A stretch of DNA of 64,000 bases. Origin: Streptomyces camelliae (lineage in GTDB: Bacteria; Actinomycetota; Actinomycetes; Streptomycetales; Streptomycetaceae). Below the pieces are notes generated by a model. It saw only the letters and a program-made list of their open reading frames with translations, was not told the origin of the DNA and did no database searches. The stretch is taken from the NCBI RefSeq assembly GCF_027625935.1, contig NZ_CP115300.1, positions 7,812,001-7,876,000 of the forward strand, written 5' to 3'. How positions within the stretch are numbered: position 1 is the stretch's first letter; the number at the start of each line of letters is the position of its first letter. This document shows positions 43,953-51,088 of this stretch, one piece after another. Both the position numbers and the translations under genes were made by a program.

Positions 43953-46517
43953 ATGCGCCCACCCCGTACCTCCCCGAAAGCCGGTGCCCCGGAACGCCCT
44001 CCGCGGGGCCGCCGTGCGCACGCCGGACCGCCCGCCGCCGAGGGCACCGACCGCCTCCTCGGCGCGTCGCCGACCACGGCACGCGCGCGCGTGAATCGCC
44101 GGCACCTGCGCCCTCGTACCGTGCGCGCCAAGGTGGTCAGCCTGCTGATGGTGCCTGTGGTCTCCCTGCTCGCGCTGTGGGCGTACGCCACCGTGAGCAC
44201 CGCCCAGGACGTCGCGAGGCTGCGCCAGTCCGAGCGGGTCGACGCCGAACTGCGCACCCCGGTGGCCGCGGCCGTCGCCGCCCTGCAGGCCGAGCGCACC
44301 GCGGCCGTGCGCCACGCCACCGCACCGGGCGCGGACGACGGCAGCGACCTCCAGGGCCTCGCCGCCCGCACCGACCGGGCCGTCGCCGCACTGCGGCTCG
44401 GCAGCGACAGCACCGTCGCCGACAGCGAGGAGTTGCCCGCCGCGGTCTCCGGCCGCCTCGACGCCTTCGTCACCGGCGCCGAGCGGCTGCGCACGCTGCG
44501 TACGGCCGTACTCGACAACAAGGCCGGCTGGGACACGGTGTATACGCAGTACACGAAGACCATTGCGGCAGCCTTCGCCGTGGACGGTGCCCTCACCGGC
44601 ATCCAGCAGGCTGACGTCGGCTCCGACGCGCGCGTACTGCTCGAATTCTCCCGGGCCGCCGAGGCACTGGCCCAGGAGGACGCATTGCTCAGCGGCGCGC
44701 GGACAACGGAGGGTCTCCGAGGCGAGCGACTGCGGTTGTTCAGCGCCGCTGCCGCCGCGCGCCGCAGCCTCACCGACACGGCCGTCGCCGATCTGCCCAC
44801 CGCCCAGCGCGCTGCCTGGCGGGACCTGGCCGACAGCGGCTCCTACGCCTCACTCGGCAGCGCAGAGGACAAGATCGTCACCGCCGTGCCGGGCGCCAGG
44901 CAGGCCGGCGCGGCTCCACAGGCCGCCTGGAACGCCGCCCACGCACGCGTGCAGGAAGGAATGCGGAACATCGCGACGGACACGGGCCGGGCCGTCGCCG
45001 GCCGCGCCGATCCGGTCACGCGCGGTCTGCTCAGCCCCGCCGGTGCCGCCGTGCTCCTCGGCCTGGCCGCCGTCGCCGCCTCGCTGGTCATCTCCGTCCG
45101 CATCGGACGAGGGCTCGTGGTCGAGCTCGTCAGCCTGCGCAACGACGCCCTGGAGATCGCCCGTCGCAAGCTGCCGGAAGCGATGCGCAGACTGCGCGCG
45201 GGTGAGGAACTCGACATTCAGGCGGAGGCCCCCGCGGGACCACCGGCCGAGGACGAGACGGGCCAGGTCTCGGAGGCCCTGACCACCGTCCACCGGGCAG
45301 CCCTGCACGCCGCCGTGGAACGCGCCGAGCTCGCCAGCGGCATCTCCGGAGTCTTCGTCAACCTCGCCCGCCGCAGTCAAGTGCTGGTCCACCGTCAGCT
45401 CAGCCTTCTCGACAGCATGGAACGCCGCTCCGACGATCCCGACGAGCTCAGCGACCTGTTCCGTCTGGACCACCTGACCACCCGGATGCGGCGCCATGCC
45501 GAGAGCCTGATCATTCTCTCCGGGGCGGCACCCGGCCGGGCCTGGCGCATGCCCGTCTCGCTCACGAATGTCGTACGCGCCGCCGTATCCGAAGTCGAGG
45601 ACTACGCGCGCGTGGAGGTGCGCCGGCTCCCCGAGGCCCATGTCATCGGTGCCGCCGTCGCCGACCTCACCCACCTGCTCGCCGAACTCGTCGAGAACGC
45701 CGCCCAGTTCTCTCCGCCCCACACGCGCGTGCGCGTCACCGGTGAGCCCGTCGGCAACGGCTATGCCCTGGAGATCGAGGACCGGGGTCTCGGTATGAGT
45801 GCCGAGACCCTCGCGGAGGCCAACCGGCGCATCGAACAGTCCGAGGCCCTCGACCTGTTCGACAGTGACCGGCTCGGGCTCTTCGTGGTCAGCCGGCTCG
45901 CCTCCCGGCACGACGTCAGGGTGCACCTGCGGACTTCCCCGTACGGCGGCACCACCGCCGTCGTCCTGCTGCCCACGGCTCTGCTCCACCGGGGCTCGGC
46001 CGACACCGCGTCCCAGCAGAACGAACAGGCCCACGACGAGCAGGAAGGCGCGTACGCGCACGTGCCCGGCACGCGTCGGCGCCAGGAGACCGCCCTCGCA
46101 CGGCCGGACCGTCCCGCCCTCGCGGCCACCGCTCCCGGCCCGCACGACACGGCGGAGGGGCCGGAACGGAACGACGTGGTCAGCGAGTCGGTACGACACG
46201 GCATGAGCCACGAGACCCCGCCCCCCGGAGTCACCGCCTTGAGGCCCCACCGCCCGCCGCACGACTCCGAGCCCTCCGACGACCTCCCGCGCCGTGTGCG
46301 CCAGGCGAGCCTCGCCCCTCAGCTCCGGCAGCAACGGCCCGAAGAGCCGGCCCCGGCACGCACGCGTGGCGAGGACCGGCGCACCCCCGAACTGGTGCGG
46401 GACCGCATGACGGCCTACCGCGACGGCTGGGCGCGCGGCGGCGGCAGGCAGCCCGGCCGCGGTGCCGCCCCGGAACCCGAAACGGCCAGTGACAGCAGCG
46501 AAGGAGACCCGGCATGA
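43953..46517 (+). CDS. cvnA: Conservon sensor histidine kinase-like protein CvnA
   Basis: Predicted 854 aa; ATG at 43953 with GAGGAGG. After a disordered N-terminus, TM1 (KVVSLLMVPVVSLLALWAYA, about 57-80) and TM2 (AVLLGLAAVAASLVISV, about 362-385) flank a nitrate/nitrite-sensing-like (NIT) periplasmic domain. A HAMP-like linker follows; the dimerisation region has VNLARRSQVLVHRQLSLLDS and RLDHLTTRMRRHAESLIILS. The ATPase domain shows the N box AELVENAAQFSPP and G box IEDRGLGMS. The C-terminal 200 residues are disordered. Conservon kinases act with roadblock, DUF742 and GTPase partners in a G-protein-like membrane complex. The stop overlaps cvnB (ATGA). Confidence 0.92.
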   Translation: MRPPRTSPKAGAPERPPRGRRAHAGPPAAEGTDRLLGASPTTARARVNRRHLRPRTVRAKVVSLLMVPVVSLLALWAYATVSTAQDVARLRQSERVDAELRTPVAAAVAALQAERTAAVRHATAPGADDGSDLQGLAARTDRAVAALRLGSDSTVADSEELPAAVSGRLDAFVTGAERLRTLRTAVLDNKAGWDTVYTQYTKTIAAAFAVDGALTGIQQADVGSDARVLLEFSRAAEALAQEDALLSGARTTEGLRGERLRLFSAAAAARRSLTDTAVADLPTAQRAAWRDLADSGSYASLGSAEDKIVTAVPGARQAGAAPQAAWNAAHARVQEGMRNIATDTGRAVAGRADPVTRGLLSPAGAAVLLGLAAVAASLVISVRIGRGLVVELVSLRNDALEIARRKLPEAMRRLRAGEELDIQAEAPAGPPAEDETGQVSEALTTVHRAALHAAVERAELASGISGVFVNLARRSQVLVHRQLSLLDSMERRSDDPDELSDLFRLDHLTTRMRRHAESLIILSGAAPGRAWRMPVSLTNVVRAAVSEVEDYARVEVRRLPEAHVIGAAVADLTHLLAELVENAAQFSPPHTRVRVTGEPVGNGYALEIEDRGLGMSAETLAEANRRIEQSEALDLFDSDRLGLFVVSRLASRHDVRVHLRTSPYGGTTAVVLLPTALLHRGSADTASQQNEQAHDEQEGAYAHVPGTRRRQETALARPDRPALAATAPGPHDTAEGPERNDVVSESVRHGMSHETPPPGVTALRPHRPPHDSEPSDDLPRRVRQASLAPQLRQQRPEEPAPARTRGEDRRTPELVRDRMTAYRDGWARGGGRQPGRGAAPEPETASDSSEGDPA

Positions 46518-46951
46518 TCCAGGACCCCAACACGAGGGCCGGGCAGCGATCCGGCGAACTGGACTGGCTGCTCGACGACCTGGTGACCCGAGTGAGCGAG
46601 GTACGGCATGCCGTCGTGCTCTCCAACGACGGGCTGGCCGTCGGCGCCTCCACGGCCCTCGCGCGGGAGGACGCCGAGCATCTCGCCGCCGTCGCCTCCG
46701 GCTTCAACAGCCTGGCCAAGGGTGCGGGACGGCACTTCGGAGCAGGCGGTGTGCGGCAGACCCTGGTCGAGATGGACGACGCGTTCCTTTTCGTGGCCGC
46801 CGCGGGCGACGGTTCCTGCCTCGCCGTGCTCACCGCCGTCACCGCCGACATCGGCCTCGTCGCCTACGAGATGGCGCGCCTGGTCAAGCGGGTCGGCGAG
46901 CACCTCTACACGCCACCTCGTGTCAGCGCACAGCCGCCCGCGGCCGGATGA
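46514..46951 (+). CDS. cvnB: Conservon roadblock/LC7 protein CvnB
   Basis: Predicted 145 aa. ELDWLLDDLVTRVSEVRHAV, VLSNDGLAVGAST, DAEHLAAVASGFNSLAKGAG and VEMDDAFLFVAAAGDGSCLA are hallmarks of actinobacterial roadblock/LC7 proteins. The fold is an alpha-beta dimer thought to act as GTPase-activating or regulatory partner of CvnD. The ATG lies in the cvnA stop with GAAGGAG upstream, so translation is coupled. Confidence 0.94.
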   Translation: MIQDPNTRAGQRSGELDWLLDDLVTRVSEVRHAVVLSNDGLAVGASTALAREDAEHLAAVASGFNSLAKGAGRHFGAGGVRQTLVEMDDAFLFVAAAGDGSCLAVLTAVTADIGLVAYEMARLVKRVGEHLYTPPRVSAQPPAAG

Positions 46952-46969
46952 GCCGGAAGGCCGGTACCG

Positions 46970-47383
46970 ATGACCGAGAACCCGATGGACGGCCCGCCGG
47001 AGCCGGGCAGCCAGTGGTACGACGGCGAGGCCGGGCCCCTCGTCCGCCCGTACGCCATGACCGGCGGTCGTACCCAGCCGGGGCCCACCGCGGTGCGCTT
47101 CGACCTGATCGCCCTTGTCACCCTCGTCCCCGCGTCCCCGGCGCTCGACGACGACACACCGCTCGGCCCCGAACACCGGACTCTGATCGAGCTGTGCCGC
47201 ACGGAGACACAGTCCGTCGCCGAACTCGCCGCGGACGCGGACCTTCCTGTCGGCGTGATCAGGGTGCTCCTCGGGGACCTCCTGGAACTCGGCTGTGTCT
47301 CCGTCAGCCGCCCCGTACCCCCGGCGCACCTGCCCGACGAGCGGATTCTGCGCGAGGTCATCGATGGATTGCGAGCGCTCTAG
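46970..47383 (+). CDS. cvnC: Conservon DUF742 protein CvnC
   Basis: Predicted 137 aa. It carries LVRPYAMTGGRTQP, the DUF742 hallmark, then TLIELCRTETQSVAELAADA and DLPVGVIRVLLGDLLELGCV, a winged helix-turn-helix-like region. DUF742 proteins are obligate members of conservons. It starts 18 bp after cvnB. The next conservon gene is unusually far (197 bp). Confidence 0.93.
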   Translation: MTENPMDGPPEPGSQWYDGEAGPLVRPYAMTGGRTQPGPTAVRFDLIALVTLVPASPALDDDTPLGPEHRTLIELCRTETQSVAELAADADLPVGVIRVLLGDLLELGCVSVSRPVPPAHLPDERILREVIDGLRAL

Positions 47384-47580
47384 ATGACCATGCCGAGCAA
47401 GACGAACGCTCTCCCGCATCCCCATCCGTGCGCACTGTGCCGCCGAGCGTACGGGAATCGGTCAGATCAGGTGCATTTCGGTCCAACCCGCCGCACGGAT
47501 GCCTCATTTGTCATGATGTTGACTTCACGCCCGAAGTACGCGGACGCCGGCTGCAACCGGTCCACCCGAGAGAAGTGATC

Positions 47581-48183
47581 ATGGTCTCCGAGCACTCCGA
47601 CGCCACCGGCGACACCGCCGCGCTGGCGCTGAAGATACTGGTCGCCGGCGGATTCGGCGTCGGCAAGACGACCCTGGTCGGGGCCGTCAGCGAGATCCGG
47701 CCGCTGCGTACCGAGGAACTGCTCAGCCAGGCAGGGCAGTTGGTCGACGACACCGACGGTGTGGACCAGAAGGTCACCACCACCGTCGCTATGGACTTCG
47801 GGCGCATCACGATCCGCTCCGGCCTGTCCCTCTACCTCTTCGGCACCCCCGGACAGGACCGGTTCTGGTTTCTCTGGGACGAGTTGTCGCAGGGCGCCCT
47901 CGGTGCCGTCGTCCTCGCGGACACCCGGCGCCTGGAGGACTGCTTCCCCGCCGTCGACTACTTCGAGCACCGGCGCATCCCGTTCGTGGTGGCTGTCAAC
48001 TGCTTCGCGGGCGCCCGCGCCTACGGCGCCCACGACGTCTGCCGCGCCCTCGACCTCGACCGCGGCACCCCCGTGGTGCTGTGCGACGCGCGCGACCGGG
48101 ACTCCGGCAAGGAAGTCCTGATCCGGCTCGTCGAGTACGCGGGGCGGATGCACACCGCCCGGCTCCTGGACTCGGTCGGCTGA
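47581..48183 (+). CDS. cvnD: Conservon small GTPase CvnD
   Basis: Predicted 200 aa. KILVAGGFGVGKTTLVGAVS holds the P-loop (GGFGVGKTT). Switch and G3 appear in TTVAMDFGRITI and YLFGTPGQDRFWFLWDELSQ, the latter corresponding to WDTAGQ of Arf/Rab-type GTPases. VVAVNCFAG occupies the NKXD position, with Asp replaced. It ends VLIRLVEYAGRMHTARLLDS. ATG 47581 follows GAGAAG. It is separated from cvnC by 197 bp, in contrast to the overlapping cvnC-cvnD usual in conservons, so it may have its own promoter; TTGACT near 47519 is one possible -35. Confidence 0.93.
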   Translation: MVSEHSDATGDTAALALKILVAGGFGVGKTTLVGAVSEIRPLRTEELLSQAGQLVDDTDGVDQKVTTTVAMDFGRITIRSGLSLYLFGTPGQDRFWFLWDELSQGALGAVVLADTRRLEDCFPAVDYFEHRRIPFVVAVNCFAGARAYGAHDVCRALDLDRGTPVVLCDARDRDSGKEVLIRLVEYAGRMHTARLLDSVG

Positions 48184-48360
48184 GCCGGCGGGAACGTGGA
48201 CCGATTGCCGGTATGTGTGCCGTCCGGGACGAACGCCCGACATCACCCGTCGGTCATCTTCTGCGCCATGCGTCCGTCCGGCTTGCCCGGGCGCCGCTCG
48301 TGGTGAAGGCTGGCGGGGAGTTCCTCCAGCCAGGGGGAGACATCGCACGGGGAGACGGAG

Positions 48361-48774
48361 ATGGCGCAGAACCAGGGACTCGGGTGGCTCCTGGACGATC
48401 TGACCGAGCGGGTGGACCATGTGCGGCACGCGCTCGTCCTGTCGAACGACGGGCTGGTCACGGGCGCGAGTACGGGCCTACGCCGTGAGGACGCCGAGCA
48501 TCTGGCCGCCGTGGCGTCCGGGCTGCACAGCCTGGCCAAGGGTTCGGGACGCCACTTCGGCGCGGGCAGGGTGCGCCAGACCATGATCGAGTACGACGAC
48601 GCCGTGCTGTTCGTGACTGCGGCGGGCACCGGCAGCTGTCTGTGCGTGCTCAGCGGGGTGGAGGCCGACATCGGCCAGATCGCCTACGAGATGACCCTGC
48701 TCGTCAACCGCGTCGGCGAACACCTCGGCGTTGATGCCAGGCAGCCCGAGAGGGCGCCCAACACAGATCTCTGA
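48361..48774 (+). CDS. Second roadblock/LC7 protein after the conservon
   Basis: Predicted 137 aa, ATG at 48361 after GGAGACGGAG. GLGWLLDDLTERVDHVRHAL, VLSNDGLVTGASTGLRREDA and EHLAAVASGLHSLAKGSGRH follow CvnB of the same locus almost residue for residue, differing mainly at the termini, so it looks like a cvnB duplicate. It starts 178 bp after cvnD on the same strand. It could replace or heterodimerise with CvnB; inferred only. Confidence 0.92.
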   Translation: MAQNQGLGWLLDDLTERVDHVRHALVLSNDGLVTGASTGLRREDAEHLAAVASGLHSLAKGSGRHFGAGRVRQTMIEYDDAVLFVTAAGTGSCLCVLSGVEADIGQIAYEMTLLVNRVGEHLGVDARQPERAPNTDL

Positions 48775-48900
48775 CCTGCGAGTTCGCCCGCCTTCGTGGA
48801 GTTATCCACAGGCTCGCCACGCGATGCGCGGAACCGGCTACGGTGTGTACACGGCTTGCGCACAGGGCGTGAGCCTCCACTCCACGGGGGAGTTACAGCC

Positions 48901-50148
48901 ATGTCGGCAAGCATCTTCAGTCCGCCCCGGCCCGTCACTCCGAGCCGCGCCGCTCGGGAACTGGGCCTCAAACGAAGCGAGTTCGACCTCGCTGTGCACC
49001 TCGGGCACATCCGCACCGTGCCCGACGAGGGCGGGGGAGGAGCCCGCCGGGTGGAGCGCGCGGAGATCGACCGCCTTCGTGCGCAGGACGATTTCCCGGA
49101 AGTCCTGCGTGAGCGTGTGCGGGTGGTGGGAACCGCCGAGGGCGCGGCACTCATGGAGATCCCGGCCGGCCGCTTCACCCGCCTCGCCCGTCTCGGGCTG
49201 ATCGTGCCCGTAAACTGGTATTTGAACCGCTACCGCGCTGTGGTCTGGCTCTATCTGGCGGAAGACCTGCGGAACTTCACCCGGGGCCCTGAGAACGCGC
49301 ACCTGCTCAAGGGACGCACGCCGGACACCCTGCGCGGCCAACTGGAGGCGGGAGTGGACCTGCGCGCCCGCAACTGGCGCGGACGTCATCTCGGTTCACT
49401 GCTGCGGCGGTCCAAGGAGCCATGGGTACGTGCCGGAGCCGTGGCGTCCTTCCTCGCGCCTGTCGAGATCGCCGACGTCGTCAAGGACCCGTACGAACGT
49501 GCCTACCTGAACCGGTTCCGGCCCACGCCGCCCGGTCAGGGCACCCCGGGATCGCCCGCGGCGCACCTCGCCGAGCGGATCGCGCTCGCGCAGGACGCCG
49601 ACGAGATCGACTGGCTGCGCGGCGAACTGGGCCGGTCCGTCGAGGAGGCACGCGCCGAGTCCCCCGCCCCGCGCCCGGCCACCCGCCGCCCCGTGCCGAC
49701 GGTACGTGCGGTCGCACGGCCCATCCCGCCTATCGCGCGAACGGTCACACGGCACACCGAACCGGCGGCGCGGACGGCGGCGGAGGAATCGCCTGTCGTA
49801 CGGGTGCCTGAGTCGAACGGGGAGCCGGGGCTGGAGAAGCCCGAGGTCGAGACCGAGCCGATGCCTGGGACGCCTGAGGCGCAGGGCGAGCCGATGATCG
49901 TGGCACCCGTGCAGAGCGGTGAGCAGTCGGCTTCGGCGCCCGAGCCGGACGACGGTCCGGTGTTCGGGGCGCCCTGGCCGGACGGTGGGGCGGCGGGCCG
50001 AGAGGCCGAGTGGCACCGTGGGGCGGTCGGACGGCCGCCCGGCTCACCGACGCGCCGGAACCGCCGGCCCGAGCAGGACCGGAGCCCGGCCGGTCGAGGT
50101 CTGCGCGGCTGGCTGCGGCGCAGAAGCCCATGGCCCGCGCCCATGTGA
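48901..50148 (+). CDS. DUF6397-type protein with helix-turn-helix N-terminus and disordered tail
   Basis: Predicted 415 aa; ATG 48901 with GGGGGAG. The first 250 residues are structured: SRAARELGLKRSEFDLAVHL and ALMEIPAGRFTRLARLGLIV look like two DNA- or excisionase-type helix-turn-helix units, and RYRAVVWLYLAEDLRNF follows. The rest is a Pro/Glu/Ala-rich disordered region ending in the basic stretch GLRGWLRRRSPWPAPM. The domain order matches DUF6397 of Streptomyces, of unknown function. Monocistronic in appearance; convergent with tesB (33-bp gap). Confidence 0.8.
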   Translation: MSASIFSPPRPVTPSRAARELGLKRSEFDLAVHLGHIRTVPDEGGGGARRVERAEIDRLRAQDDFPEVLRERVRVVGTAEGAALMEIPAGRFTRLARLGLIVPVNWYLNRYRAVVWLYLAEDLRNFTRGPENAHLLKGRTPDTLRGQLEAGVDLRARNWRGRHLGSLLRRSKEPWVRAGAVASFLAPVEIADVVKDPYERAYLNRFRPTPPGQGTPGSPAAHLAERIALAQDADEIDWLRGELGRSVEEARAESPAPRPATRRPVPTVRAVARPIPPIARTVTRHTEPAARTAAEESPVVRVPESNGEPGLEKPEVETEPMPGTPEAQGEPMIVAPVQSGEQSASAPEPDDGPVFGAPWPDGGAAGREAEWHRGAVGRPPGSPTRRNRRPEQDRSPAGRGLRGWLRRRSPWPAPM

Positions 50149-50181
50149 TCCCGCTCGGCCGCAGCCGCGCCGATCCGCCCG

Positions 50182-51048
50182 CTACAGGGCCCTGAACAGA
50201 CCCTCCTGGACGACCGAGACGAGCATGCGCCCCTGCTGGTCGTAGATGCGCCCTCGCGCCAGACCGCGCCCGCCGGTGGCGATCGGCGACTCCTGGTCGT
50301 ACAGGAACCACTCGTCCGCGCGGAACGGCCGGTGGAACCACATGGCGTGGTCCAGCGAGGCCAGGTCGAAGTTTCGCGGACCCCACAGGGGTTCGACCGG
50401 GATGCGGACCGCGTCCAGCAGGGTCATGTCGCTGGCGTACGTCAGCGCGCACGTGTGGACCAACGGGTCGTCCCCCAGTGGTCCGACCGCGCGCATCCAC
50501 ACGGCGCTGCGCGGCTCAGCCCCCTTGATCTCCTCGGCGTTCCAGCGCAGCCGGTCGACATAGCGGATGTCGAAGGGCTGGCGGCGTGCCATCCGCTCCA
50601 ACTGCTCGGGCAGCGCGCCCAGGTGCTCGCGGATCTCCTCGGAGACCGTGGGCAGCGATTCCGGGTCCGGCACATCGCGGGCCGGCGGCAGCTGGTGCTC
50701 GAACGATCCTCCCTCAGGCTTGTGAAAGGAGGCGGTCAGATTGAAGATCGTGCGGCCCTGCTGCACGGCCGTGACCCGGCGCGTCGTGAACGATCTGCCG
50801 TCGCGGACCCGCTCCACCTGGTACACGATCGGCACGCCCGGACGGCCCGGGCGCAGGAAGTACGCGTGCAGCGAGTGCACGGGGCGGTCGCCGTCCGTGG
50901 TGCGGCCGGCGGCGACCAGCGCCTGGCCCGCCACCTGGCCGCCGAAGACTCGCTGCAGGGACTCCTGCGGGCTGCGGCCACGGAAGATGTTGACCTCGAT
51001 CTGCTCCAGGTCGAGCAGGTCGACCAGTCTCTCGGCCGGGTTCGTCAT
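50182..51048 (-). CDS. tesB: Acyl-CoA thioesterase II
   Basis: Predicted 288 aa, the family length. The double hot-dog fold is shown by IFRGRSPQESLQRVFGGQVA, SLHAYFLRPGRPGVPIVYQV and VRDGRSFTTRRVTAVQQGRT. SLDHAMWFHRPFRADEWFLY carries the catalytic aspartate region, followed by ESPIATGGRGLARGRIYDQQ. It hydrolyses medium- and long-chain acyl-CoA esters. ATG 51048 with AAGGAGAG upstream; it starts 40 bp after the end of the helicase gene and is likely co-transcribed with it. Confidence 0.95.
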   Translation of the reverse strand: MTNPAERLVDLLDLEQIEVNIFRGRSPQESLQRVFGGQVAGQALVAAGRTTDGDRPVHSLHAYFLRPGRPGVPIVYQVERVRDGRSFTTRRVTAVQQGRTIFNLTASFHKPEGGSFEHQLPPARDVPDPESLPTVSEEIREHLGALPEQLERMARRQPFDIRYVDRLRWNAEEIKGAEPRSAVWMRAVGPLGDDPLVHTCALTYASDMTLLDAVRIPVEPLWGPRNFDLASLDHAMWFHRPFRADEWFLYDQESPIATGGRGLARGRIYDQQGRMLVSVVQEGLFRAL

Positions 51049-51088
51049 CGGCGGGTCTCTCCTTGGGTCACACCTGGTCGGAAGCGGC

